DNA of 64,000 bases from Acidilutibacter cellobiosedens (lineage in GTDB: Bacteria; Bacillota; Clostridia; Tissierellales; Acidilutibacteraceae). Of the stretch, positions 29,464 through 38,289 are shown piece by piece. The notes beneath the pieces were generated by a model. That model had not been told where the DNA came from. It was given only the letters and a program-made list of their open reading frames with translations, and ran no database searches. The translations under genes were made by a program, and so were the position numbers. The stretch lies in assembly GCF_004103715.1 (NCBI RefSeq), contig NZ_CP035282.1, positions 3,248,501-3,312,500 of the forward strand, read 5' to 3'. Within the stretch, counting starts at the first letter, position 1; each line of letters opens with the position of its first letter.

Positions 29464-29805
29464 ATTTTATCTCCTCCTCATGTATTTTGCTTAAGTTTGT
29501 ACCCTAATTGTTAATAGCTAATCCCAGCTGTTTTTTATTTCGTTTGCGGTGGAACCACACAAGAATATTTACTCAGGTATCTCTTTTCCCTGGTTATCTA
29601 ATGGGCTGCTTTCGATCAGGTAACGGCGAACATGAGCTCAGCATAGATTCTCTTTATGTCGTCTATATTTCCATATCCAATTCAGCATTCGTTCCTAGTT
29701 CCTAGATACCCATGAAATCCTTCCAATAGTTTCTGGGCAACCTTATCGCTTTGAGAAGATGAATAATAGAAATAGGATGCCGTGATATTCTCCGATACCC
29801 CGCTC
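29464..29805. other. 342-nt gap with a T-box-like string on the plus strand
   Basis: No supported gene; an open plus-strand frame of 65 codons has no ribosome binding site or homology I recognise. GCGGTGGAACCAC at 29546-29558 resembles the T-box core GGUGGNACC, but on the plus strand with no gene downstream. The promoter for the DUF7916-like gene is probably here. Confidence 0.45.
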
Positions 29806-30546
29806 CTAAAGTGAGTTTACCAATTTTTTAACAAGTTTTATATCGACCACATCGTAATCCATTGTATGCGGATCTGAAAGATATGAATAACTTACATTAT
29901 TCCTTATAGTTGTTGGATCAGTGCGATAATTTTTGCATGAAGAGTGAACTTGACAAATTCCTGTTTTGGCTATTATTTCTTTGGCATTATCTGCATTGAT
30001 TCCACTGCCTGCTAAGATTTGAATCCGCTTTCCAAATTTCATCTGTAATAACCGAATCAGTTCAGTTCCTTCCATCGCTTTTGCCTCTTGCCCACTGGTT
30101 AAAACGCGGTCCACATTGCAAGAAATCAATTCTTCCATAGTCTTTAGTGGATTCGGGCAGACATCAAAAGCTCGATGAAAAACAGCCTCCTTTTGACATC
30201 CGTGAATCAAATCAGCCATTATTTTTGTCTTTTCAAGATCTACATTATTATCGGCTTTTAAAAATCCAAATGCAATGCCATCCGCACCATTCTCTAAAAA
30301 GATCTTTGCATCTTCCATCATAATCATTGCATCTGAATCGTCATAACAAAATCCAGCAGCACGTGGGCGAACCATACATACCACATTTAATTTTGTCTCT
30401 CTCTTTACATGAATTAAAGTTGCCAAACTCGGGGTCAATCCTCCAACACTTAATGCACTGTTAAGCTCAACGCGATTGGCCCCTCCTTTATAAGCCGATA
30501 AACAGTCTTGATAACTACCTGCACATACTTCAACAATTTTCTTCAT
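29806..30546 (-). CDS. cutC: CutC family protein
   Basis: 246 residues with the CutC signatures VEVCAGSYQDCLSAYKGGANRVELN, SVGGLTPS and MVRPRAAGFCY at the start and ILAGSGINADNA near the end. It is a TIM-barrel protein historically linked to copper homeostasis, though its enzymatic activity is unsettled. In many Firmicutes it sits in sugar or amino-sugar operons, as here, 45 nt downstream of mlrC. Confidence 0.92.
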   Translation of the reverse strand: MKKIVEVCAGSYQDCLSAYKGGANRVELNSALSVGGLTPSLATLIHVKRETKLNVVCMVRPRAAGFCYDDSDAMIMMEDAKIFLENGADGIAFGFLKADNNVDLEKTKIMADLIHGCQKEAVFHRAFDVCPNPLKTMEELISCNVDRVLTSGQEAKAMEGTELIRLLQMKFGKRIQILAGSGINADNAKEIIAKTGICQVHSSCKNYRTDPTTIRNNVSYSYLSDPHTMDYDVVDIKLVKKLVNSL

Positions 30547-30591
30547 AAAACATCCCAGCTTTATTATATTTAAGGATATCCTTAATGAAAA

Positions 30592-32055
30592 TTAATCAAT
30601 ATATTTTAAATCTTCAAATTCGTCCATAGGCCACATTGGTCTATAAATGCGTTTGAAAGGAATCCTTTCCGACCTTTGCACTGTTGGGCCATCAGTCAAC
30701 GCCATAATATGATATGCAGTCTCAGGCACTAAATACGTATCAAGATATCCCATTTTAACAACTGCAATATCATAGTCATGAAATTCTAATCCGGCTTTAT
30801 GGAATTGATCCATATTACCATATTGTATATTCTTATTTAGAATTATTACGTCAATAAAGGAATTATCAATATTTACTGTATATGCTTTACCTACAACATA
30901 TGAACTACATAACCCATACATTTCTTCACCTATTTGTTTCAACGTTCCTTCAATATGAACCGGAGTTGACAATTCATCTTCTCCTACTCCTAAATCAATT
31001 GAAACATGGTCTCCTATTTTATATAGATTCATTTTACTATATGCTATCGGATCATTAATTCCTGCAACAAGTATTTTTTTCCCACATAAATCGGATTTTA
31101 ATAATTCTCTTAAGATAACTGTATTCTGGCCGGCTCCACCTGCTCCACAGTTATCTCCTGAATCAGTAATAACTGCTGTTTTCCCTGCAAAATTGATTGC
31201 TCTTTTTACAGATTCGACAGGTTCATCAAAATTTCCGCTAAATTTAAATTCTTGTCTATGTGCCCAGGCATATTCTGAAATCTTGTCTGCAATTTTTTCG
31301 CAATATTGGATATCCTGTGGCGTATTCGGTACAACTACAACCGCCGCGCCTAATTTATCGTCATCATGACGAATATATCCTACATGATAGGAATCCGAGA
31401 AAACTCTGGAATCTTTTTCAGCTTCATCCAACATTGCATTTATAGTCAGCATAGGTTCCTGTGCTGAAACACTTCTTTCTCCCCCAACCATAATTGGTAA
31501 TTTTCGAATAATCGGCTTCATTTCTCTTCTATTTTCTAAAAGATTAATAAATTTTTCAGCAACTAATCTTTCTGTATCTACCTGATCCGAATGTGGAGAT
31601 TCTCTATAACAACGAACTAAATTAACATTTCTCGCCAATTTTTCGGTTATATTTCCATGCGGATCCATTACTACCGCAATTGGCATGTATTTACCCACGA
31701 CCTCTCTGATTTTCTTAATAAGATAATGCTCTCCGGAAACTTCATCAAGATTCTTTATCCCGCTTGCACCATGAAGTTGAAGATACATTCCATCTATTTC
31801 ATTAATATTATCCCTAATTGTATTTATAATTTTATTTACAATAAAATCAAAGGCTTCACGCTTAATCATCCCACTTGGATTAAGACCTGCAAAAATTGCA
31901 GGAACTAGCTCAATATTTTTTTTCTCAAAAACATCTTTAATATGCATTGCTTTTATGCAATCGTCTCCATACAATAGCAAAAATTCATCTAAATCTACGA
32001 CATGGGAGATATGTTCATTACATTCCGATGTAATATGTGCTACTAATACTTTCAT
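30592..32055 (-). CDS. M81 family metallopeptidase (MlrC-like)
   Basis: 487 residues. N-terminal M81 domain with VVMDPHGNITEKLARN and CYRESPHSDQVDTERLV carrying putative zinc ligands, and the C-terminal MlrC domain with ITDSGDNCGAGGAGQNTVIL. The family includes the linearised-microcystin peptidase MlrC, but most bacterial members act on unknown amide substrates. Gene order PTS EIIBC-mlrC-cutC suggests that it processes the imported PTS substrate. The start ATG lacks a clear ribosome binding site; a duplicated leader element lies immediately upstream. Confidence 0.87.
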   Translation of the reverse strand: MKVLVAHITSECNEHISHVVDLDEFLLLYGDDCIKAMHIKDVFEKKNIELVPAIFAGLNPSGMIKREAFDFIVNKIINTIRDNINEIDGMYLQLHGASGIKNLDEVSGEHYLIKKIREVVGKYMPIAVVMDPHGNITEKLARNVNLVRCYRESPHSDQVDTERLVAEKFINLLENRREMKPIIRKLPIMVGGERSVSAQEPMLTINAMLDEAEKDSRVFSDSYHVGYIRHDDDKLGAAVVVVPNTPQDIQYCEKIADKISEYAWAHRQEFKFSGNFDEPVESVKRAINFAGKTAVITDSGDNCGAGGAGQNTVILRELLKSDLCGKKILVAGINDPIAYSKMNLYKIGDHVSIDLGVGEDELSTPVHIEGTLKQIGEEMYGLCSSYVVGKAYTVNIDNSFIDVIILNKNIQYGNMDQFHKAGLEFHDYDIAVVKMGYLDTYLVPETAYHIMALTDGPTVQRSERIPFKRIYRPMWPMDEFEDLKYID

Positions 32056-32064
32056 ATTTATTTG

Positions 32065-32115
32065 TATGATATCTATAGAAGCTAAATATCATATTCTCCT
32101 TTCTTTTTAGATTTA
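32065..32115 (-). repeat. duplicated leader element, copy 2 (before mlrC)
   Basis: On the minus strand AAAGGAGAATATGATATTTAG and CTTCTATAGATATCATAC match the element upstream of the EIIBC gene at 36189-36235 with only a few substitutions. Its palindrome (TATGATAT...ATATCATA) is slightly imperfect. It also contains a ribosome-binding-site/ATG pair that opens a short ORF (MIFSFYRYHTN...) overlapping the mlrC start in another frame. Confidence 0.65.
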
Positions 32116-32171
32116 TTTCCTGTGGTTCAATGTAGCTTATTTACTTTATCTGATTCTGCAACGTCACTTAA

Positions 32172-33489
32172 TTAAACAGACAATGTATCTTTATTTTCTT
32201 TCACTTGTTTTCCAGACTTTTCTGTAAAACCAAATACTAATCCTAAAATAAAACTAACTGAAAATGCTATAACACAAGCAATGATTGCAGGGACTAAACT
32301 TGAACCATCTCCACCTGCACATACCGTAAAGAATAAAAAATTTCCTGTTCCTATGGTATATGCTTTTACATTTAGTATTGAAGCAATAATACCACCTATA
32401 AAACCACCAATGAACAACCATGCCATAGCTTTTTTGAAGCGGAAAATACATCCGAAAATTGTTGGCTCACTGACTCCTCCTAAAATTAAAGTAATTGCAT
32501 TAGATGTATTCATTGCTCTTTCTTCCTTTTTTGATCGAATAGCGTAGGCAATAGCTACTCCTATTAAAGCATATGTGGCAACAATGGCACTCAACCAAAA
32601 TAGGTTGTCATATCCATAATTTGCAAACTGATTCAATATAACCGGTACTAAAGCCTTATCCATTCCTAAACCAACAAGCACATACCATAATCCACCAATT
32701 AATCCTACTGCTAACGGCCCAACTGTTGAAACAAGCCAGTTAGCAAACATTGCAATCAGAATACCACAATAGCTTCCAATAGGACCTAATAAACATAGTG
32801 TTATGGGAAGCATAATAAGAACTGTACATAAAGGAACAACAGCTATTTTAACAGACTTCGGACAAATTTTATCTATATATTTATACACGTAAGATAAAAT
32901 CCAAACCATTAAAATACTAGGTAATAATTGATTTGAATATTTAACTAAAGTCATTGGTATACCAAAAACTGTAAATTTAGTACCTTCTGTAACTAGTCCA
33001 ACCAATGTTGGATGAACCAATACGGTGCTTAAAAATAAAGCAATTGGAATACTTGTATTAAATCTTTTTGCTGCTGTCCAAGCGACAAAAACCGGGAAAT
33101 AATAAAACCCAGCATCTCCTACAAAATTTAATAAAGTTAAAACGTCACTCTCTGCTGAAAAAAGATTCAATAAATTTGGTCCTAAAATTGTAGCAAGCAT
33201 TTTTATAATTCCAGCGCCAACAAAAATTGGAAAAATAGGAAATACACATTCCGAAATTGTACCTATAATAACTGTGTTAAAAAGATACTTGAATGAGAAC
33301 TTTTTCTTTTCTTTTAAAGCGGGATCAATATTTTCTTTAATTGTATCTTCCTTTTTAAATCCCTCAAGTTTGCAAATTGTTTCATATACATCGCCAACTT
33401 CTTGCCCGACTATAATTTGTAATTGATCGCCAACCCATTGGCATCCAATTACACCCGGTATCTTTTCAATTTCATTACTATTTACTAAT
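32172..33489 (-). pseudogene. PTS EIIBC gene, 3' portion (interrupted by IS21)
   Basis: Open frame from the insertion point: second half of the EIIB domain (VNSNEIEKIPGVIG, QLQIIVGQEVGDVYE) and the complete EIIC membrane domain with GPIGSYCGILIAMFANWL and GGVSEPTIFGCIFRFKKA, typical of the glucoside/sucrose/MurP group. Removing the IS and one CTAAT copy joins it exactly in frame with the 5' portion at 36052-36178. EIIC alone has no start, so the permease is inactive unless the IS excises. Confidence 0.9.
33485..33489. repeat. IS21 target-site duplication CTAAT (left)
   Basis: Matches CTAAT at 36052-36056 on the other side of the element. Removing the element and one copy restores the EIIBC frame. 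Confidence 0.85.
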
Positions 33490-33598
33490 TGTTTATGCTA
33501 ATCTAAAAATAGGTCAGCTGGCTCATTGAAAATTAGGTCACTTTCTTAAGAAAATATGGTATCCTTTCAGTATAAACTGGGAGGAGGAAGAGAAGGAA

Positions 33599-35182
33599 GT
33601 GATAAAATTGAATCAAAAACAAAAAATCATACTTAAACATATTGACGGTATGAGCAATCGAAGCATTGCCAGTGAGCTTCACATGAGCAAGGATACTGTA
33701 AATAAATATGTAAATGAGTATGAAAATCAAAAGCAAGAACTTTTAGCAAAAAATCCTGAAACAGATACAAAAGAATTAATTCAAGCAATTGTTGAAAAAC
33801 CAAAATACAATTCTGAAAACAGAGGGCCAAACAAGGTAACATCTGAGATGATTGAAGTAATTGAAGAATGCTTAAAGGTTAATGAATGGAAGCGTGCTAA
33901 CGGTATGTCAAAGCAGCAAATGAGAAAAATTGATATTCATGAATACTTGTTAAAGAAAAATTTTAATATTAGTTATTCATCAGTTAAAAGATTAGTTAAA
34001 ACAATCGAGGATAGGCATCGTGAAGCTTTCATAAGACAAGAATATGTTCTTGGAGATGTATGTGAATTTGACTGGGGTACGGCAAAATTAGATATAGGGG
34101 GAGAAGGATATAAAGCTTATCAAATGGCAGTTTTTACTCCTGCTAAAAGCGGAATCAGATATTCAATGCTTTTTAAATCTCAAGATACTCCAGCATTTCA
34201 ACAATCACATGCAGAATTTTTCTCATTTTGCAAAGGTAATTTTAGAACAATGGTCTATGATAATATGAGGGTTGCAGTTAAGAAATTTGTTGGATTGTTC
34301 GAAAAAGAGCCAACAAAAGCATTGACAGAATTATCAATATACTATGGATTCAACTTTAGGTTCACGAATATTGCAAAAGGCAATGAAAAGGGCCACGTTG
34401 AGAGAAGTGTAGAATATGTTAGAAGAAAAGTATTCAGTGAGCCGGGTAATGACAAATTCGACACTCTTGCAGAAGCAAACAAGTTTCTTTTTGAAGAATG
34501 TATGAAGCTTAATAATAAAGAAACATCTAACGGATTGGTGCCGATGGAAATCTTTAAAGAAGAGCAAAAACACTTGTTTCCTAACTTACCTAAGTTTGAA
34601 AGCAGTATTTATTCAGAAAACCGTGTTGACAAATATTCGACCGTAACGGTAAGTCAAAATCATTATTCTGTGCCGGATACATTAGTTGGTAAAATGGTAA
34701 AAGTGAAGATGTTTACAGATAAGATAATTATCTACTACGATAACAGCATTGTAGCTAAACATGACCGCAGTTTTAAACTGCATGACTGGAAAATTGAGAT
34801 TCATCATTATCTTAGAACTCTACATAAAAAACCAGGTGCCCTCAAAGGAAGCACAGCACTGCTCCAAACGGACACCCAGATCAAATATATCTATGAACAG
34901 TATTATACCAAAGATGCCAAGACATTTCTACAAGTTTTAGAAATTATTTATGAAAAAGGAATCCATGCTGTGACAGAAGCTTTAAGGGAACTTGAAAAAC
35001 TGTCACCAATGGATATGAGTGCTGATAAGGTTAAGGTGATTTGTGAAAGTAGAAAGGAAAAAGAAATTTGTGTTACTGTTCCATTAAATGATCATCTAAC
35101 TGAAAAATCAAGGAGCACATTATCGATTTATGATAAACTTGCAGCACTCCAATCAAGAAAGCTTAACAAGGAGGCTGTATAG
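33599..35182 (+). CDS. istA: IS21 family transposase IstA
   Basis: 527 residues starting at GTG 33599 after GGGAGGAGG. N-terminal HTH SNRSIASELHMSKDTVNKYV, then the DDE core: Asp158 (CEFDWGTAK), Asp221 (VYDNMRVAV) and Glu268 (KGHVERSVEYVRRKV). The C terminus has the beta-barrel YSVPDTLVGKMVKVK. All catalytic residues are present, so the element may still be mobile. Confidence 0.95.
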   Translation: MIKLNQKQKIILKHIDGMSNRSIASELHMSKDTVNKYVNEYENQKQELLAKNPETDTKELIQAIVEKPKYNSENRGPNKVTSEMIEVIEECLKVNEWKRANGMSKQQMRKIDIHEYLLKKNFNISYSSVKRLVKTIEDRHREAFIRQEYVLGDVCEFDWGTAKLDIGGEGYKAYQMAVFTPAKSGIRYSMLFKSQDTPAFQQSHAEFFSFCKGNFRTMVYDNMRVAVKKFVGLFEKEPTKALTELSIYYGFNFRFTNIAKGNEKGHVERSVEYVRRKVFSEPGNDKFDTLAEANKFLFEECMKLNNKETSNGLVPMEIFKEEQKHLFPNLPKFESSIYSENRVDKYSTVTVSQNHYSVPDTLVGKMVKVKMFTDKIIIYYDNSIVAKHDRSFKLHDWKIEIHHYLRTLHKKPGALKGSTALLQTDTQIKYIYEQYYTKDAKTFLQVLEIIYEKGIHAVTEALRELEKLSPMDMSADKVKVICESRKEKEICVTVPLNDHLTEKSRSTLSIYDKLAALQSRKLNKEAV

Positions 35183-35183
35183 T

Positions 35184-35948
35184 ATGAAGGTTAAATTAAA
35201 TGAAGAGATTAAAGAATACTGTAATATATTGAAACTTAAAGGAATTAAAACTCACTATGAAGAAGTAATATCTGAAGCGGCTGATTATGAGGATTTTCTT
35301 CATAAGCTTTTAACTTATGAGATGGAAGAAAAGGATAAGCGTTCCATTGAATGTCGTATTCGAAATGCACATTTGCCTTACAGGCAATATATTGAAGATA
35401 TTGAAATTGACTGTCTCCCAGTAGATATGCAGAAAAGACTTCCTGAGTTAGCAACACTTGATTTTATCGAAAAAGGCAAAAATATCATAATGACCGGTAA
35501 CCCGGGAACCGGAAAAACTATGGTTAGTATTGCTTTAGCATTAAAGGCTTGCATGGCAGGTTATAAGGTTCTGTTCACGACAATTCCACTACTGGTTACT
35601 ACATTGAAGGAAAGCAATAGCGCTAAGACCTTGAGATATTTTGAGAATAGATTTGAAAAATATGACCTTGTAGTGGCAGATGAACTTGGGTACACCTCGT
35701 TTGACCGGGAAGGGACAGATCTGCTGTTTAATAATCTTTCTTTAAGGGCAGCAAGGAAATCAACAATAATTACTTCTAACCTTTCATTTGAGCGTTGGAT
35801 TGAGGTTTTCGGTGATCCGACAGTTACAAGTGCGATGATAGATAGACTTACTTACAAGGCAATTCTTGTCGACATGGAGGGTGATTCTTATCGGCTAAGA
35901 GAAACATTAAGAGAAAATGGTGCATCTATTAAATCTTTAACAGCTTAA
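35184..35948 (+). CDS. istB: IS21 family helper ATPase IstB
   Basis: 254 residues; ATG 35184 follows AAGGAGG and lies 1 nt after the istA stop. DnaC-like AAA protein with Walker A GNPGTGKT (105-112), Walker B VVADELGY near 165, and sensor motif ITSNLSFERW. It assembles on target DNA and directs IstA. Full length and intact. Confidence 0.95.
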   Translation: MKVKLNEEIKEYCNILKLKGIKTHYEEVISEAADYEDFLHKLLTYEMEEKDKRSIECRIRNAHLPYRQYIEDIEIDCLPVDMQKRLPELATLDFIEKGKNIIMTGNPGTGKTMVSIALALKACMAGYKVLFTTIPLLVTTLKESNSAKTLRYFENRFEKYDLVVADELGYTSFDREGTDLLFNNLSLRAARKSTIITSNLSFERWIEVFGDPTVTSAMIDRLTYKAILVDMEGDSYRLRETLRENGASIKSLTA

Positions 35949-36051
35949 AGTATTTGTGCCTTTGTACACAAATTTTAGAGGCACATTTATTTACAAGAAA
36001 GTGACCTAAAATTAAATGGTCTTTTGACCTAATTTTCGGTTGACAAATACA

Positions 36052-36178
36052 CTAATCCTTTGTCTTTTAAATTAAATCTTAATCTAGTTACACAATGTGT
36101 AAAAAAGCTAATGTTATCTTTACCTCCAATACTTTTGACGATTTCAGATGACATTATTGAATAATCTTTCTTTTTCAT
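36052..36178 (-). pseudogene. PTS EIIBC gene, 5' portion
   Basis: Starts at ATG 36178 (AGAGGAAAT upstream), MKKKDYSIMSSEIVKSIGG, then FFTHCVTRLRFNLKDKGL with the phosphorylatable Cys of EIIB, cut by the IS21 element. A second ATG 39 nt upstream is in frame and has a stronger ribosome binding site (AGAGGAG), giving an extra MIFNFYKYHTRGN; it belongs to the duplicated leader element. Confidence 0.9.
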
Positions 36179-36188
36179 ATTTCCTCTC

Positions 36189-36235
36189 GTATGATATTTA
36201 TAGAAGTTAAATATCATACTCTCCTCTCTTTTTAG
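36189..36235 (-). promoter_or_regulatory. duplicated leader element, copy 1 (before EIIBC)
   Basis: Perfect 12-bp inverted repeat GTATGATATTTA (36189-36200) and TAAATATCATAC (36208-36219), followed upstream by AAAAAGAGAGGAGA. A near copy stands before mlrC. It may be an operator, an RNA hairpin controlling translation, or a short leader-peptide gene; the two copies show that it is a functional module of this gene group. Confidence 0.7.
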
Positions 36236-36490
36236 ATTTGTGATTTATAATGCATTTCAGATACTGTGGACATTTATAAGCTGGATATGCCTGGTCTTAT
36301 GCTCATGAGCATTTATTCCAATCAAGTCTATGATGATAAATCCAAATGGTATTGCCAAACTCAACACCTTTGTTAAACAGAGCCTAAATTTAAAAAAGAC
36401 TACGATTAGAGTTGACTTTTCATGGCTGACCACCTTATAGTTTTATATGCAAACGATGTTGCGCGCAATTACATCGTATTTGCTAAAATA
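36236..36490. other. region between LicT terminator and EIIBC leader
   Basis: About 255 nt with no gene that I can support. Short minus-strand fragments look hydrophobic but are broken by stops. A promoter may lie here. Confidence 0.35.
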
Positions 36491-36558
36491 AAAACCTCAA
36501 CATCAAAAAGAAAATTATCCCTTTTTATGTTGAGGTCAAGCCCTGTCGGTAACAATCC
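36491..36558 (-). promoter_or_regulatory. RAT antiterminator site and terminator, switch 2
   Basis: On the minus strand GGATTGTTACCGACAGGGCT followed by TGACC (36558-36534) matches the RAT consensus bound by LicT/BglG proteins. It overlaps a terminator, CCTCAACAT...ATGTTGAGG then TTTTTATTTT (36535-36490). The RAT lies within the last codons of licT itself, so read-through into the EIIBC genes is under LicT control. Confidence 0.85.
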
Positions 36559-37373
36559 TCACGTACACATAATCTATTAATGTGTATCATCAAATATAGT
36601 AATTCTTCATCATTTAATCTAAAATCTAGCATCTTGCACAAATAATCTCGAATTCTTATCGTACAATCATATATATCTGTATCTGTAAATTTATTCTTTA
36701 ACATTTTGTATATTTGTTCGTTATCACTCTTCATCTGTTCATTTGTTCTTGAGAATAAATAATGCAAATGTGATACAAATCTAAAATAATTAAATGACGA
36801 CCTATCTATCTTAATATTAAGCTCATCTTCAATTAGCTTAGTACAATTAGCAATAATCTTTTCTTCATTCTTTTCATCAATAGGATTATTTGTAATTCCA
36901 TAATTTACTAAATGTAGTGTAATGCTCACTGCTTCCTCACTCAGAAGATTAACATTTAATTCGTTTGAAATTAATTTAACAGCATCTATACCTATTTCTG
37001 TTTCTTTTGGATACAAGTGCCTTATTTCATATATCAATGGCAACTTAATACTAATGTTGTTTTGCCTTCTTTGTATTGCATAATTGATGTGATCAGCCAA
37101 CGATAAGACAACGTTAGACTTATAGCTTGTATTAAGTTTAATATTTGCCATATCAATAATCTTACTTGACACCTCTAGCACATTTTCAGGTAATGATGCA
37201 ATTACGTCTAAATAATTCTTATTAACATTATAGAATGTCCTTTCTATCTTAGATAAGGGAACTTCTTCATTAGCTTTTAGAAAGCCAACTCCCTTTCCAA
37301 AGATTACTACCTCTCTATTTTTACTGTCTTTACAAAGGGAAACGTTATTATTTATGTTGCGAACAATTTTCAT
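36525..37373 (-). CDS. licT: LicT/BglG family transcription antiterminator
   Basis: 282 residues from ATG 37373 (GGGGAG upstream), giving the standard start MKIVRNINNNVSLCKDS. Residues 1-55 form the RNA-binding CAT domain; PRD1 contains LADHINYAI and PRD2 contains FRFVSHLHYLFSR, with the phosphorylatable histidines. It binds RAT hairpins and prevents termination when the sugar is being imported. Two RAT sites flank it, one before EIIA and one in its own 3' end. gene_symbol is by family. Confidence 0.92.
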   Translation of the reverse strand: MKIVRNINNNVSLCKDSKNREVVIFGKGVGFLKANEEVPLSKIERTFYNVNKNYLDVIASLPENVLEVSSKIIDMANIKLNTSYKSNVVLSLADHINYAIQRRQNNISIKLPLIYEIRHLYPKETEIGIDAVKLISNELNVNLLSEEAVSITLHLVNYGITNNPIDEKNEEKIIANCTKLIEDELNIKIDRSSFNYFRFVSHLHYLFSRTNEQMKSDNEQIYKMLKNKFTDTDIYDCTIRIRDYLCKMLDFRLNDEELLYLMIHINRLCVREDCYRQGLTST

Positions 37374-37390
37374 AAATTTTCTCCCCATTT

Positions 37391-37873
37391 TTATTGTTTT
37401 TTTTCTAATTTAATTATTATATCATTTAAGCTTACTTTCTGATTTGACTTCAATATATTTAAACTATATTCATCACCATTAGTTAAAATCATGGGCGTTG
37501 TTAGATCAATTTTTTTCGAATTCATAAATTTTAAATTAACTTCTAATAATTTTGTGCCTCGCTTCACTTTATCACCAGCTTTAACAAAAACACTAAATCC
37601 CTCACCATTCAAATTAACTGTATCAAAGCCAAGATGAATTAACAATTCGCTTCCATTTTTTGTTTTTAGTCCAATTGCATGTTTTGTTTCCGCTACCATT
37701 ACTACTTCTGCATCACATGGTGAATATATTTTCCCGTCGGATAATAAAAAAGCAACACCGTCTCCTAATAGTTTTTTAGCAAATAGTTTATCATTAACTC
37801 TTGTAATAGAAATAACTTCTCCATTTGCTATCGAATACAACTCTTCATTTTTCTTTTTAATCAAATTAAGCAT
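37391..37873 (-). CDS. PTS glucose-type EIIA component
   Basis: 160 residues. The EIIA-Glc fold motifs include GDGVAFLLSDGKIYSPCDAE, accessory His65 (TKHAIGL) and active-site His80 (ELLIHLGFDTV). It passes phosphate from HPr to the EIIB Cys of the interrupted EIIBC, since that protein lacks its own EIIA domain. First gene of the group, preceded by a RAT/terminator, 17 nt before licT. Confidence 0.93.
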   Translation of the reverse strand: MLNLIKKKNEELYSIANGEVISITRVNDKLFAKKLLGDGVAFLLSDGKIYSPCDAEVVMVAETKHAIGLKTKNGSELLIHLGFDTVNLNGEGFSVFVKAGDKVKRGTKLLEVNLKFMNSKKIDLTTPMILTNGDEYSLNILKSNQKVSLNDIIIKLEKKQ

Positions 37874-37891
37874 ATTTCTGTCACTCCTAAT

Positions 37892-37969
37892 AAAAAAACT
37901 CTTCGAAGTCTTGATTTTATAATCAGTATTTACTAATTATAAGGTCAAGCCTCCGAAGAGTAACAATCC
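37892..37969 (-). promoter_or_regulatory. RAT antiterminator site and terminator, switch 1
   Basis: Minus strand GGATTGTTACTCTTCGGAGG then CTTGACC (37969-37943) is a clear RAT. It overlaps a terminator whose stem is CTCTTCGGAGGCTTGA with TCAAGACTTCGAAGAG (37899-37960), followed by TTTTTTT (37898-37892). It controls EIIA-licT expression by LicT antitermination. Confidence 0.9.
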
Positions 37970-38057
37970 TTACTTAATCTATTATAAAGGATATCACAAT
38001 AAACAAAAAAATGCAACAATTTAAAATAATCTTTTATAAGAATTTATTTTCTTAAAT

Positions 38058-38165
38058 TCATTTCTGATAATCGAAAGGAAAGATACTAAAATGAAGATCC
38101 CCCGCTACTTTTAGATTTCCTTCTGCTATCATTTCCCTTAATACTTTTTTTGGTAGTGCTGACAT
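38058..38165 (-). pseudogene. N-terminal remnant of a mutator-type (IS256-like) transposase
   Basis: A 35-codon ORF starting MSALPKKVLREMIAEGNLKV with a good ribosome binding site (AAAGGAGC). The sequence resembles the first residues of IS256-group transposases in Clostridia (KxLxEMIxxGxLKTAxD). The rest is missing and a stop follows after DYQK. Confidence 0.45.
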
Positions 38166-38289
38166 AAAAATGCTCCTTTCCGGTTTTCATATTATTTTTA
38201 TTCTTGCCAGAAAAGAGCATTTATTTTCACAAAAGCACAAATTATTTTATATTACTGACGGTTTTGGAGATGTTTGTGGGTTTTTGTGG

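Larger units (their letters stand above)
33490..36051 (+). mobile_element. IS21-family insertion sequence, complete (2562 bp)
   Basis: Ends start with TG and match over 27 bases (TGTTTATGCTAATCTAAAAA left; TGTATTTGTCAACCGAAAAT right, read inward), with internal TAGGTCA repeats typical of the family (several copies of AGGTCACTTTCTT). It carries istA and istB, both intact, and is bounded by a CTAAT duplication. It has inserted into the EIIB domain of a PTS gene. Confidence 0.92.

Noticed and set aside
29546-29558. T-box riboswitch core (GGTGGAACCAC).
   Set aside because: It is on the plus strand, while all neighbouring genes are on the minus strand; no specifier stem or terminator was seen.
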